64,000 nt of DNA from Oligoflexia bacterium (GCA_015232355.1 JADFZW010000010.1:1-64000); one strand, 5' to 3'; counted from the stretch's first letter, positions 9,323 to 19,330 are shown. Numbers and translations: made by a program. The notes: generated from the letters alone by a model not told the origin.

Positions 9323-10897
9323 TTAACAAGGTAAAATAATTTTTACCGATGCTCCTGTTACTATGTTAGTATTTACATTGATAATATTTTTTACTTCGAT
9401 AGTGCCATGATGAATATCTACCACAGATTTCATTATAACAGAACCAAGTCCAATAGATGGTCGTCCATTAATAGCTGCGCCCACAATTCGTGTAAAGCGT
9501 TTTTTACCAAAGCTATTTAATGTCTCATTCGAAAATCCATTTCCATCATCTTCAATAATTATTGTTATTTTTTTTGCTTTTCTATTTTCACTATCTTCAT
9601 TACGTTCATCCGCCACAGTTGTAACATAAACATTGACACTACTTCTGGCAAATGAGAAAGCGTTGTCTAAAGCATTTCTAAACAATCTTTGCAAAAGATA
9701 TCTATTGCCAGAAATTTCAATATCCTCTTCTGGAATATTTATTGTGACATTTATTTTCTTGTTCTCATCTGAAAAATATTGAGTTGTCATATTCTCTATT
9801 TCATCGCTTATTAATTCATTAATAACAACATGGTTATGTTCATTAGGGTGATATTTCAAATCAGTTGTTTGGGCCAATAAAAGTAAATCCTCAACTAATC
9901 TTTCAAAGTATGAAACTTCTTTCAATGATAAAGAAATCATTTCATTATAAACATTCTCTTGTAAGGCATGCCTTTTATTATTAATTGTCTCCAAAATATT
10001 TTTTAGTGAGGTAATTGGAGTTCTTAAATCATGTGCAAGCTCTTGCAAAAGTTTGGTTCGTGATTGTTCAACATTTCTTAGTTGTTCAACCAATCGTTCA
10101 ATTTCATTGGCCATTTGATTGAAGCGATCCATTAATTGTCCAACTTCGTCCATTTTTTTTATGGGAAATCTTGCTTTAAGATTTCCATTTTGTAGTTCTT
10201 CGATAACTGAATCTGCAAGCAAAGCATTTTTTTGTAAAGATCGAAATAATATTATGAGCCCCATCCAGACACCTAGTAAAACCGAAAGTATTAAAAAAAC
10301 AATAGGCAAAATTCCCATCCCTGGCGGACCCGGCATAGGGAAAAATGGTAAGTGTAGTGGTGGAGGCGGTGGAAACAAATTAGGCGGCGGTGGAGATTTT
10401 AAAAACGCTGCCCCCGTATTTCTCCTACCCATTTCTGTATATAAATATTCTGTAGTGTTACCTGCAAACTTTACCAACCCTCTAGGCAAAGGCCTCATCT
10501 CTAAACTATTTTTACTTTGATCAATAAAAATATGTTCATAGGTCGACTTCGGAGGATTTATTTTTTTCCAATCAAATGGCAGTAAGTCTCCTTTTGGATA
10601 ACGAATATTTCCTTGCTCATCAATAATTGCAAAATACACAGGCATAGAATTTTCATGTAATTTTTCAACTTGCATGAGTGCAGATATACGGTCATTAGGA
10701 TTCAAATGATCAACTAATTTTGCAAAAAATACCGGAAATGGATTTATTTTATTCTCAACTTCCATTTGATTAGAAATTTTAACTTGATGAACAACATAAA
10801 AAATAAGTAAATTTGCTAAAATGCCAAGTATAATAAATAGTATTATAATAACAGCAATCACAGCATAGTGTTTGCGAAACATTTGTGATCTAATCAT
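9323..10897 (-). CDS. Membrane sensor histidine kinase with proline-rich periplasmic segment
   Basis: The 524-residue protein is a classical inner-membrane kinase. It has membrane helix 1 (about 12-36), a periplasmic sensor region (about 37-193), helix 2 (about 195-219), a HAMP domain and a HisKA motif ELAHDLRTP with histidine 289. The ATPase domain has the N-box motif LFRNALDNA and the G-box IEDDGNGFS. Just before helix 2 lies an unusual run rich in proline, with PPPPNLFPPPPP around residue 170-180. Its start overlaps the response regulator stop by four bases (10894-10897), so the two form a pair. The stimulus is unknown. Confidence 0.92.
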   Translation of the reverse strand: MIRSQMFRKHYAVIAVIIILFIILGILANLLIFYVVHQVKISNQMEVENKINPFPVFFAKLVDHLNPNDRISALMQVEKLHENSMPVYFAIIDEQGNIRYPKGDLLPFDWKKINPPKSTYEHIFIDQSKNSLEMRPLPRGLVKFAGNTTEYLYTEMGRRNTGAAFLKSPPPPNLFPPPPPLHLPFFPMPGPPGMGILPIVFLILSVLLGVWMGLIILFRSLQKNALLADSVIEELQNGNLKARFPIKKMDEVGQLMDRFNQMANEIERLVEQLRNVEQSRTKLLQELAHDLRTPITSLKNILETINNKRHALQENVYNEMISLSLKEVSYFERLVEDLLLLAQTTDLKYHPNEHNHVVINELISDEIENMTTQYFSDENKKINVTINIPEEDIEISGNRYLLQRLFRNALDNAFSFARSSVNVYVTTVADERNEDSENRKAKKITIIIEDDGNGFSNETLNSFGKKRFTRIVGAAINGRPSIGLGSVIMKSVVDIHHGTIEVKNIINVNTNIVTGASVKIILPC

Positions 10898-11565
10898 TTT
10901 TTCTCCAATCTATATCCAACACCGTAAACAGAAGTCAGTTGAATTGATCTTACTCCCGCTTTTCTTAATCTTGAGCGGATATGGCTTATATGAGAATCGA
11001 TGGTTCTATCATATATTTCATTTTCATTACCAAGAAAATCAAGAAGACTTTTTCTGGTAACAACCATCTCTGAGTGTTGAATGAAATAATTTAAAATATC
11101 AAATTCACGTCGTTCCATTGTAATTTCTTTTTCATTGAAAATAACTTTTCGTTGATCTATTAGTAACAGTATATCTCCATAACGAATTTGTTGTTCGCGT
11201 TTTAGAGGTTCTTTTGTAGCAATCTTTATTCTGGCCAATAATTCTTTTTGTCCGAATGGTTTTCGAACATAATCATTTGCTCCCAACTGCAATCCTTCAA
11301 CAACTGAATCCTCATCAATTTTGGCAGTAAGAATAATAACAGGAATTTGTGAACCAGATTGTCTAATTTTTTTTAAAAAATCTAATCCATTGCCATCAGG
11401 AAGATTGAGATCAAGAATAATTAAACTTAAATCATTTTTTATTTCAAACTTTAATGCCGTTTTAAGATCATCAATCCAAAGAACTTTGTATCCTTCAACT
11501 TCTAATCCAACTTGAAGTCCTCTTCCTAATATTGGATCATCTTCCACTAAAAGTATTTCAATCAT
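10894..11565 (-). CDS. OmpR-family response regulator
   Basis: The protein is a 223-residue response regulator. The receiver shows the acidic pocket (EDD near residue 9), phosphorylation site D52 in IILDLNLPDG, and KPFGQKELLARI. The C-terminal winged-helix DNA-binding domain ends with SVYGVGYRLE. It is translated just ahead of, and overlapping with, the histidine kinase at 9323-10897, so it is that kinase's cognate regulator. Its targets are not shown directly; the neighbouring lipoprotein genes and the Met/Gly-rich secreted protein gene upstream are natural candidates. The assignment to the OmpR/PhoB class is firm. Confidence 0.94.
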   Translation of the reverse strand: MIEILLVEDDPILGRGLQVGLEVEGYKVLWIDDLKTALKFEIKNDLSLIILDLNLPDGNGLDFLKKIRQSGSQIPVIILTAKIDEDSVVEGLQLGANDYVRKPFGQKELLARIKIATKEPLKREQQIRYGDILLLIDQRKVIFNEKEITMERREFDILNYFIQHSEMVVTRKSLLDFLGNENEIYDRTIDSHISHIRSRLRKAGVRSIQLTSVYGVGYRLEKK

Positions 11566-11678
11566 TTCTTAACCTATTATTTTAATCAATTTAAATTAAA
11601 GTTATTAAAGTTTTATTTTAGTTGCATCTACTTACATTTTATCAGTTTAATTTTTTGATAGATATATTTTTATATCTT

Positions 11679-13634
11679 TTAAAATCCAAAACCACCTTTA
11701 AAACCTACACTGCCTCCATTTGATCTATATGGTGATCCACCTCCCATTCCTGTCATATTTCCACTCATACCACCCATGCTACCAAAACCTCCAAAATTCA
11801 TCATTGGAGACATTCCCATTCCCATGCTTCCCATACCACTACCTAATCCCATCATACCCATTCCACCCATGCCACCGTATGATCCCATCATATTCATATT
11901 ACCCATTCCCATCATGTTTCCATTCATACCACCCATGCTACCAAAACCTCCAAAATTCATCATTGGAGACATTCCCATTCCCATGCTTCCCATACCACTA
12001 CCTAATCCCATCATATTCGTATTACCCATTCCCATCATGTTTCCATTCATACCCATACCGCCCGCCATATTCATGGCGTTCATATTTCCCATATTTCCAC
12101 CAAGGCCAGGATTTGGATTTTGCATTCTCTGCATACCAGATCCACTTTGAATAGAGTCTCCATTTCGCTTGTTTCTCATGGCCATTTCCATTTCGATTAA
12201 CTCTTGATCATCTAGATCAGGTCTTCTTTTCTTCGAAAATCCATCATCATCGCGACTACTTGGAGGTCTTCTTCTATCTGGCCAATCTGGACGTTTGGGT
12301 CTATCGCTACTATCACTGTCTAAATTGTCTTTACTGCTCTCCACATCTTTTTTAGGTTTCTTTTTATCATCCTCAACTCTATCTTTTTTGGAATTTAAAA
12401 CAAACATTGGAGGAAGACCTTTATGTACATCATGTGGTGGACCGTTTTTTTCAATTTCTTTTTTTATCTTTTCAAAATCATCATGCTTAAGACTTGTTGA
12501 AATGCTTTCTCTAATTTGTTTTTCGGGAGAACCAGGCGCCTTTTTTATCCCACACACAGCTTTTCCATCTTTATCAGACTTAGGTTCATCTGATTTTGTA
12601 TATATTAAAGGAGAAGGACCTAAATCATCTATTTTTTCCTTGTTCATTCGTACTATTTCATGATGAAGAATTCCAATCTTTATTTTTTTAGTCTTTGAAT
12701 TATTCAACTTCATTCGCACTTGATATTGTCCTTTCAATTCTAAATTATTTCCAAGATCAGAAAAAGATACACAGGGAATTTTGTCACAATTATTCTTATT
12801 AAATTGCAAGCAAGTTATTCCTTCTCCGGTAAAATCTATAATTCGAAAATGAACATATCCTCTTGATGACGGAGTATCTATTGCTTCTACTCTTAGATCA
12901 TTTTTGCATATACTTGGGAAATTACCTGTAAGCTCAACTAATCCTAATGAATTATCTAATTTAACATCAAAATTTTCAATCAAATCTCTTGCCTCTACCA
13001 AAGAAAGGTCGTTTCCTTTTTTTGAAGATTTTTTTTCTTCCAATGGTAACTCTTCTTTCTTTACAGTTGTTTCTTTTATATCTGCTGATATTTTAGGTCC
13101 TCTAGATCCAAGAAATCCTGGTGATCTAAATGGTTTTGAATTTGAAAAATTTTCTTCTTTCTTCCCATCACCATTTTTACTTAAAGCTGGCGGTAAAATT
13201 GATGATAAATCAATAAGTGGATTTGGATCTTCTTTAGAATGTTTTACTGCTAAAGATTGTTCTCTTTCATTATCCTCTTTTTCTTGTTCATCTAAAAGTT
13301 TTTTTAATTTTGATCGAAATGTTTTATCTTTAAGACTTTTAGGTCCTCCACTTCCCATTTGCTTTCGAATAAATTCTTTAACTGCCGGATTATTACTTTC
13401 AAATGCTTTTTTAAGTAATTCATCATCTCGTACAAATGGAGGCAATGGAGGTCTTTCACCATCTTCAAACATTGGTGGTGGACCATCTCCATTCATAAGA
13501 AAACCTTTTGGTGGAAATCCACCATCTTGAGGTGGTTGAAATTCAGGTATCTCTGTATCAGCAAAAGATAATTGAAAAAACAAGTGCAATAAAAAAAACA
13601 CTAAAAAAAATATTGGTCTACAATGTAATATCAT
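11679..13634 (-). CDS. Secreted protein with proline-rich N-terminus and Met/Gly-rich C-terminal repeats
   Basis: The 651-residue protein starts with a signal peptide (ILHCRPIFFLVFFLLHLF, cleavage probably near FADTEIP). A proline- and glycine-rich region follows (residues about 35-70). A middle part contains a beta-rich stretch (about 205-340) with four or more cysteines and a highly charged Lys/Asp/Arg region. The last 130 residues are almost entirely Met, Gly and Asn, in repeats of the type MGMGNMNMMG. Methionine-rich extracytoplasmic segments are known in copper-binding proteins, so metal binding is possible but not shown. The upstream two-component pair may control it. The family is not recognised. 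Confidence 0.75.
   Translation of the reverse strand: MILHCRPIFFLVFFLLHLFFQLSFADTEIPEFQPPQDGGFPPKGFLMNGDGPPPMFEDGERPPLPPFVRDDELLKKAFESNNPAVKEFIRKQMGSGGPKSLKDKTFRSKLKKLLDEQEKEDNEREQSLAVKHSKEDPNPLIDLSSILPPALSKNGDGKKEENFSNSKPFRSPGFLGSRGPKISADIKETTVKKEELPLEEKKSSKKGNDLSLVEARDLIENFDVKLDNSLGLVELTGNFPSICKNDLRVEAIDTPSSRGYVHFRIIDFTGEGITCLQFNKNNCDKIPCVSFSDLGNNLELKGQYQVRMKLNNSKTKKIKIGILHHEIVRMNKEKIDDLGPSPLIYTKSDEPKSDKDGKAVCGIKKAPGSPEKQIRESISTSLKHDDFEKIKKEIEKNGPPHDVHKGLPPMFVLNSKKDRVEDDKKKPKKDVESSKDNLDSDSSDRPKRPDWPDRRRPPSSRDDDGFSKKRRPDLDDQELIEMEMAMRNKRNGDSIQSGSGMQRMQNPNPGLGGNMGNMNAMNMAGGMGMNGNMMGMGNTNMMGLGSGMGSMGMGMSPMMNFGGFGSMGGMNGNMMGMGNMNMMGSYGGMGGMGMMGLGSGMGSMGMGMSPMMNFGGFGSMGGMSGNMTGMGGGSPYRSNGGSVGFKGGFGF
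11765..12015 (-). repeat. Two identical 92-bp copies inside the Met/Gly-rich repeat region
   Basis: Bases 11765-11856 and 11924-12015 are identical over 92 bases and lie 159 bases (53 codons) apart. They duplicate a coding segment of the Met/Gly-rich C-terminus. Perfect identity at DNA level implies a recent duplication or ongoing gene conversion, so repeat number may vary between strains. Confidence 0.9.
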
Positions 13635-14072
13635 GAATTATCTCCATTATGTTTTGCAATCCTATCTTTTTATATGATTTTTAAAATCATATTTAATTTA
13701 TAACAATGTTACTGCAAAACATTGTAGAGATTGTGGACTCAAAATATTTTTCAAATTTGTTTTTAATAATAACTGAATTTACAACTCATTAAACATTTTT
13801 CTAACAAATAGCTTTTTAAAAATGTAGATAATCAAAAAAATGTCAGTAGAAATGCCAACCATAGTTGGCACTAATTACTTAACAAACGAAATTGAAATAT
13901 ATATCTTTAACAAACGATTGATTTATTACTCAATTATTTTAACAACATAGCAATAATCCAAAATATTTATTGAATTCATTATTTATTCCACATTCTTTCA
14001 ATAGTTCTAAAATAAAATTAATTGTGTTCTAATCTATCTTAATGGTTATTAAAAATAATACAGAGATTTAAT
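13635..14072. promoter_or_regulatory. Divergent intergenic region with inverted repeats
   Basis: This 438-base gap separates divergently transcribed genes and must hold promoters for both. Two inverted repeats stand out: ACAATGTT with AACATTGT (13703-13710 and 13718-13725, 7-base spacer) and TGCCAAC-CATA-GTTGGCA (13853-13870). Either could be an operator or a short hairpin. I found no protein-coding frame with a ribosome binding site in it. Confidence 0.5.
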
Positions 14073-15872
14073 ATGCAAAAACTTATTTACTTAATCCCAA
14101 TTATTTTCATAATAAAATATTTATTTTTTATTCAGTTATTACAGGCCAATAATGAGGTTGAATCTCTTCCTGGATGTTCTGAAAAGATAGAAAAATTTTG
14201 TAATGGTCTTTTTGCTACACATTCGGGAAATCTAAAAATTCCTCTTGAATCTAAAAAAGATGTGCTTTTTATTAAAAACGGACTTGATGAAAATAATAAA
14301 AATTTAACATCAGAAGTTTCAACTTATGCTAAAGCAAAAATTCTATCTAGGGATAGACTCCCATCAGATTTATTAAAATATTTAAATGAAGCAGATTATT
14401 TCAATAAACTTAAAACATATATTGAATTTAATAATAGCAAACTAAATGCAAGAGAACGAATAAAACTTAATGATAGAGTAGATGAACTAACAACAATTTG
14501 GAATAAAAGTTTTGAAATGACTATTTTAGATAGGATGGAAAAGATTAATCCAAATTTTATTGATACAGAAAACCCATCAATAGATGATTTATACAAACAA
14601 TATGATTTATCAACTGATTTAGAAAAAGAAATTGATATAGCTATTTGGTCTAAAAGTGATAACTGGAAGAGAATAGAGGAAACCTTTTTTTCTATTAAAG
14701 AAAATTTCTTATCATTTATTAATGAACAGGCAAACATTCCAAAACAAGTCAAAGAACATTGGCTAACCAAAATCCAAACAATCAAACTGGAGTTGCCTTC
14801 ATTTCTTTCTTCATTCTATAAAACATGTAGTAGTACAATGAAAAACGCATTCTATTATCCGCAAAAAAATTCATTTACTGTCTGTGCTGGATATTTCAAT
14901 ACAAGTAGCAATGTGGGACTTATCATGGCCCATGAACTGGCCCATTCACTTGATCCTAACCGTGATATTGAAGCAGCATTTGCTAATTCAGCGATAGGAA
15001 ATAATTTAAAATTATTGGCCAATGAACTTTGTTTCTCCCCTAATCGCAATTCTTGTCCCAACACCTGGAAAGAATTATTTGTTAATCAATTGGCTTTTAA
15101 TAAATCATTTGAGGACTTAAAAGAATGGACACCTCCATTAGATATAAAGTTTTATCGTTGTTTGCAAGATGATAAACAATTAAAAGAGACATTCTCAGTT
15201 CAAGATATTATGCAAATTGCAACCATGGAAGCTCGTGGAAATAACTCCTGTTTTGCAGATATGGATACATTCCTTTATTTAACAAAACCTGAAATAATAA
15301 GAGAGAATTGGAAAAAAGATAAAAACTCAATGTATTTAAACCCATGTGGTGTTGATAAAAATAAATTTGAAGAGTCATTTTTACAATCGTCAAATTCCAT
15401 TCAACAACTACTTTTTACTTCTGCTTTTCTTTGCAGTAGCAAAGGGAATGATGCTGATAAAATTAGAGATGCTGGTAACGAGGCATTTGAAAAAATGTCT
15501 GCTATTTTAAATAAAACGATACCTCTAGGTGGACTATTTTCTCCAAATTCCTATATGAATGCGAACGGTTTTTCCTTGGATGTTTCGGAAAAATTTGCAG
15601 ATTATTTTGGTAGTCGTGTATTTGCTCGTTATTTAGACTCATCAAAAATATCCCAGAATGATAAATTAAATATATTCAAAGTTGAGATATCTGCTTTCTG
15701 TGATCCACCATCTTTAGAGGCCATGTATCCTGATGAATCCAAAGCACAAAAGGAGTTTTCATTGGAACCACATTCTAGAGGCAAACAACGAAGATTAGAG
15801 GTTCTTAATCCAGAACTACAAAAAGTTTTACAATGTAAAAAAGATTTTTTAATGAAGGAATGTTCATTGTGA
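14073..15872 (+). CDS. Secreted M13-like zinc metallopeptidase
   Basis: The 599-residue protein has an N-terminal signal sequence (hydrophobic residues about 4-22, ending LLQANNEV). The zinc-binding motif HELAH is at 287-291, inside VGLIMAHELAHSLDP. About 215 residues later comes SEKFADYFG, with a glutamate near 506. This matches the E..AD third-ligand motif of gluzincins, most like the M13 (neprilysin) arrangement. It is therefore likely an exported peptidase acting in the periplasm or outside the cell. Many paired cysteines fit an extracytoplasmic protein. The next small gene overlaps its stop codon. Overall similarity to M13 beyond these motifs cannot be judged by eye. Confidence 0.75.
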   Translation: MQKLIYLIPIIFIIKYLFFIQLLQANNEVESLPGCSEKIEKFCNGLFATHSGNLKIPLESKKDVLFIKNGLDENNKNLTSEVSTYAKAKILSRDRLPSDLLKYLNEADYFNKLKTYIEFNNSKLNARERIKLNDRVDELTTIWNKSFEMTILDRMEKINPNFIDTENPSIDDLYKQYDLSTDLEKEIDIAIWSKSDNWKRIEETFFSIKENFLSFINEQANIPKQVKEHWLTKIQTIKLELPSFLSSFYKTCSSTMKNAFYYPQKNSFTVCAGYFNTSSNVGLIMAHELAHSLDPNRDIEAAFANSAIGNNLKLLANELCFSPNRNSCPNTWKELFVNQLAFNKSFEDLKEWTPPLDIKFYRCLQDDKQLKETFSVQDIMQIATMEARGNNSCFADMDTFLYLTKPEIIRENWKKDKNSMYLNPCGVDKNKFEESFLQSSNSIQQLLFTSAFLCSSKGNDADKIRDAGNEAFEKMSAILNKTIPLGGLFSPNSYMNANGFSLDVSEKFADYFGSRVFARYLDSSKISQNDKLNIFKVEISAFCDPPSLEAMYPDESKAQKEFSLEPHSRGKQRRLEVLNPELQKVLQCKKDFLMKECSL

Positions 15873-16231
15873 AAATTTTGTTTTGTATTACACTCATTTT
15901 AATAATTTATACAAGCAATGCATTTTCAATGATTAATGTATCTGTTTTTGAAGACTGGGGCAAAGTAAAAAAAGAATATCGTTTAATATCCTCTGTTGAT
16001 TTAGTAAAAAAGAAAGATTCATTATACTGTAGATCTGAAAAAATTCCTTTGCATAAAATAAGTGTTAAAAATCTAGATGACATATCCTCTCCATTTAAGG
16101 CAACAAAAAAAGACCTGTTATTTAATTGCCATAGATATGTAAGATGGGGGGATATTACAACATGTATAGATGAAAATAATATTAATTTTTTAATTCTTCA
16201 TGACCTTTTACGATGGTGTTCAAATATTTAA
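15869..16231 (+). CDS. Small secreted protein of unknown function
   Basis: The protein has about 120 residues with an N-terminal signal sequence (ILFCITLILIIYTSNAFS) and four or five cysteines in the mature part. It is probably periplasmic or secreted. The frame is open from ATG 15860. I prefer GTG 15869 because AAGGA ends about nine bases before it and only directly abuts the ATG. The GTG overlaps the stop of the metallopeptidase gene, so translation is probably coupled and the two proteins may work together, for example as peptidase and partner or inhibitor. No family is recognised. Confidence 0.65.
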   Translation: MKILFCITLILIIYTSNAFSMINVSVFEDWGKVKKEYRLISSVDLVKKKDSLYCRSEKIPLHKISVKNLDDISSPFKATKKDLLFNCHRYVRWGDITTCIDENNINFLILHDLLRWCSNI

Positions 16232-16426
16232 TAATATTATTTTTTTTATTGCTTCTTTGTAATTATTTAAAAAAATAAGTTCATTCCATTATTTCTAAAC
16301 AATTTTACTTTACAATTATAAAACATAAATTGTTTCAACTGAAAAATATTAAGTAAGAGTAAGTACGAAAATATAAAAAATGAATATTAATCTAAATAAA
16401 TATAAAAATATTACAAAGGGGGAAAA

Positions 16427-18298
16427 ATGAAACAGCAAAAAATTAATTTGATAGTTATTGTCTTGTTTTTAAGTATATTTAATAGTGGTTGTAGTAACGA
16501 TAGTTTGTCAAAACTTCTAAAATTTTCTTCAGATTCAGATTCAAATTCGAACACAACTAGTGCTGGCAGTACTACTAGTAATGATAGTACTTCTACTGCA
16601 ACATCCACATCTGTAAACACATCTACATCATTTTACATATCAAGCTTTAGTCCTACTGGCGGGGCCGGAACTATTCCTACTACTGTACAAATTACATTCA
16701 ATAATTATCTTGCTACCAGTGCAGAGACTCTTTCAAATTGGTCTTGGACATGCTCAGGAGGAACAGTTAGTAGTAATACACCAACAAATATTTCGATTAA
16801 TGGAAAAGTGGCCACAATTACTTTGCCAAATGTTACAAATCAAACTAGCAATACTTATTGTACACTTACTGCATCTTCTTCTATCAAAGATACAAGTGGA
16901 AATACACTTTCAACTGCAAGTGCTACATATACAATAACTTCAAGTTCAACAAGTGCAGACTCATTTTATGTTTCGAGCTTTAGTCCCGCAAGTGGAGCAC
17001 AATCCGCTATTCCAACCGTTGTACAAGTTACTTTCAATGAATCTCTTGCTTCCAGTGCTGCAGTCATTTCGAATTGGTCTTGGGTATGTTCTTCGGGAAC
17101 AACTGCTAGTAGTACACCAACAAGTATTTCCATTAATGGAAATGTGGTCACAATCTACTTGCCAGCAGTAACAAATCAAAGCAGTAATACTTCTTGTATG
17201 CTAACAGCTTCTTCTTCTATAAATAATACGTCTGGAGATACACTTACTGCCGCCAGTGCTACATATACAATAAGCTCAACCTCAACATCCACTTTTTCAG
17301 TGCAAAGTTTTACTCCAGCAAGTGGTGCTCAAATAACTATCCCTAATACTGTACAGGTTATTTTTAGTAAGTCTCTGGCCGCCAATGCAGCAACTCTTTC
17401 AAATTGGTCTTGGATATGCACCTCTTCTGGAATAGTTTACAGTAACATGCCAACAGATGTTTCGATCAATGGGATGATTGCAACAGTAACTTTACCAGCA
17501 GTAACAAATCAAAACAGTAGTACTTCTTGTATGCTTACAGTTTCTTCTTCTATCAATGATACTTCTGGAGATGTACTTTCAACAACATCTGTTACTTATA
17601 CTGTAGCACAATCTTATTCTTATGTTGGATATATCAAATCTATAAATCAAAATGATATTCTTATAGAAAATAATGATCTGACTGTCAGTATTTTTAATTC
17701 AGTAGGTACTACCACTGCCCCAACAACGATTGAATTAGTGGTAGATAATGTTGTCATTTATTCGCAAGCTTTCTCCAGTTCTTCATTTACTTACGATTTT
17801 GATACGATGATGTTTCCAAATGGAAATTATACTCTTCATGTAAATGCATATGATCTTAACAATACAAAACATACTGATATTGCAACTCCAGTATCATTCA
17901 CTATTGCTAATTTGAATTCCAATTTTAACAAAACTTGTCTCAATGATAGCGGAACACCTACACTTGCAGGTTCTACAGCAGTTTGCTTAGTCTCTGTTTC
18001 ATCTACCGACGGAGCTGCGGTTGCTGCTGGAAATGCGACTACAGCAAGTTTATGTCCAACTGGAATGAAACCGTATGGTGATGGTAATTGGACTATTACA
18101 AAGGCGAATACTTGTAGTGGAGGTGCAACCTGGAATTGTGGATCTTTTCATTATGGTACTACCGGATATCATTCTGCTTTTGAAGATGTAGCACCAGAAG
18201 CAGTATCCGTACCTACTTTACTGGCCTGTGGACCTCTTACTAGTGGTAGTGTAACTTGTCGTGCGATAATTACATCCATAGGATGCGTTTCAAAATAA
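16427..18298 (+). CDS. Lipoprotein with three Ig-like repeats and a cysteine-containing C-terminal domain
   Basis: This 623-residue protein starts with a lipoprotein-type signal ending in IFNSGCSND and a Ser/Thr-rich linker. Three tandem repeats of about 110 residues follow, beginning near bases 16631, 16964 and 17294. Each has the pattern FSP..GA...IP..VQ..F...L...A..LSNWSW.C and ends ..TLS.AS.TYT, like bacterial SbsA-type Ig-like domains. A further Ig-like segment (about 400-495) and a C-terminal domain with several cysteines (about 500-623) complete it. It is probably a surface-exposed adhesin or structural protein. The ribosome binding site (AAAGGGGG) is strong and the gene stands alone. 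Confidence 0.82.
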   Translation: MKQQKINLIVIVLFLSIFNSGCSNDSLSKLLKFSSDSDSNSNTTSAGSTTSNDSTSTATSTSVNTSTSFYISSFSPTGGAGTIPTTVQITFNNYLATSAETLSNWSWTCSGGTVSSNTPTNISINGKVATITLPNVTNQTSNTYCTLTASSSIKDTSGNTLSTASATYTITSSSTSADSFYVSSFSPASGAQSAIPTVVQVTFNESLASSAAVISNWSWVCSSGTTASSTPTSISINGNVVTIYLPAVTNQSSNTSCMLTASSSINNTSGDTLTAASATYTISSTSTSTFSVQSFTPASGAQITIPNTVQVIFSKSLAANAATLSNWSWICTSSGIVYSNMPTDVSINGMIATVTLPAVTNQNSSTSCMLTVSSSINDTSGDVLSTTSVTYTVAQSYSYVGYIKSINQNDILIENNDLTVSIFNSVGTTTAPTTIELVVDNVVIYSQAFSSSSFTYDFDTMMFPNGNYTLHVNAYDLNNTKHTDIATPVSFTIANLNSNFNKTCLNDSGTPTLAGSTAVCLVSVSSTDGAAVAAGNATTASLCPTGMKPYGDGNWTITKANTCSGGATWNCGSFHYGTTGYHSAFEDVAPEAVSVPTLLACGPLTSGSVTCRAIITSIGCVSK

Positions 18299-18517
18299 CT
18301 AAAAAATCCAGTATATGAAGATTGATTGAAGAAATTAGAAAAAATTTTTGCCTTAAGAAATACGTTAGCTATGCTATTCATATACAAAAAATCACCATTA
18401 TTATTTGGTTAATCGTCAATCGAAAAATTTAGTTTAGATAACTATTGCCACCAACAACATCAATTGCATAATTGACTGATTTATATTCATTCATACTTAT
18501 ATGCTTCTACAAATCCA

Positions 18518-18987
18518 ATGAATCATTTGCAATTTATAGACAACTATACGTTATCTGAAATGGAAGTATTCAATTTTTGCATGGAAAGAATCACAGAGCT
18601 AGACTTGAAAAAGATTTGGCCATCAAACTGGCCCAAGGATTGCCATCGCTGGCAACATTCACTTACAAATGGAAATCCTGCTACCGTAGTTGACTTAGCA
18701 TTTCATCGAGAAATTACCGTCATTTCTTCAGTTTTAATTTTAGAAGAATTAAAAAAGAACCTAATTAATAAATTTGATTTATCATCTAAAAATGTAGCTA
18801 AACTTATCAATAGAATTCTTCAAATCGCAGACCTATATGAACCAACAGGATCAATTAAGAAACAGCGGTACTAGGTCGTGCAAAATTTTTAATTACTAGT
18901 GATAAAGAACATTTGTTGCCGCTTAAATCTTTTAAATATACTAGGATTGTTGATCCAAAGCAATTTCTAGAATTTTTGATGAAATAA
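18518..18987 (+). pseudogene. Degraded PIN-domain toxin gene
   Basis: The first open frame (18518-18874) contains a PIN-like stretch, NGNPATVVDLAFHREITVIS followed by ILEELKKNL, and stops early. Immediately after, in another frame (about 18860-18987), lies AVLGRAKFLITSDKEHLLPL and a closing IVDPKQFLEFLMK. That is the typical C-terminal end of PIN-family toxin components. The catalytic N-terminal DTNV strand and the middle acidic motif are missing. The gene is therefore a broken remnant with at least one frameshift or deletion. It lies next to an intact toxin-antitoxin pair, suggesting an accessory region with turnover of such modules. Confidence 0.7.
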
Positions 18988-19018
18988 TTGGTTGAAGCAA
19001 TTAAGGAAATTCAGCACG

Positions 19019-19330
19019 CTAAGCAATCTCAAGTTTGATGTTATATTTTAGACCTGCCTTATCAACTTGCTCTTGAAGAGAAAGCCTCACAAATAGCTCT
19101 GCTGAATATCCTAATAGCTTAGCAAATCGTGCGGCCCTTTCTGGAGTAACGTACTTGCGCCCCTTCTCTATATCACAAAGGTGAGACTTAGATATTTTAA
19201 GTAAAGCCGCAAACTCCATCTGAGATGTTTCTTCGCCTTTACGGATAGATTCTAAGAGTGCCCCTAGTGTTAGAGGTCCACCTGAAATATCTTCTAAAAA
19301 TTTTAAAGCAGCACTTTTTTTAGTACTCAT
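19019..19330 (-). CDS. Antitoxin, XRE-family helix-turn-helix
   Basis: The 103-residue protein carries a Cro/C1-type helix-turn-helix (about residues 35-85) with TSQMEFAALLKISKSHLCDI and EKGRK. It is encoded just downstream of, and overlapping with, a RelE-like toxin gene (19320-19330 shared). This is the toxin-first order seen in HigBA-like systems. The antitoxin should bind its toxin and repress the operon through the palindrome at 19624-19644. Confidence 0.85.
   Translation of the reverse strand: MSTKKSAALKFLEDISGGPLTLGALLESIRKGEETSQMEFAALLKISKSHLCDIEKGRKYVTPERAARFAKLLGYSAELFVRLSLQEQVDKAGLKYNIKLEIA

Noticed and set aside
11765-12015. Insertion sequence or mobile repeat
   Set aside because: The identical blocks lie within one reading frame, in phase, with no transposase or terminal inverted repeats; internal gene duplication explains them.
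11720-12154. Long antisense frames across the Met/Gly-rich repeats
   Set aside because: They are mirror frames created by the repetitive codons of the real gene on the minus strand.
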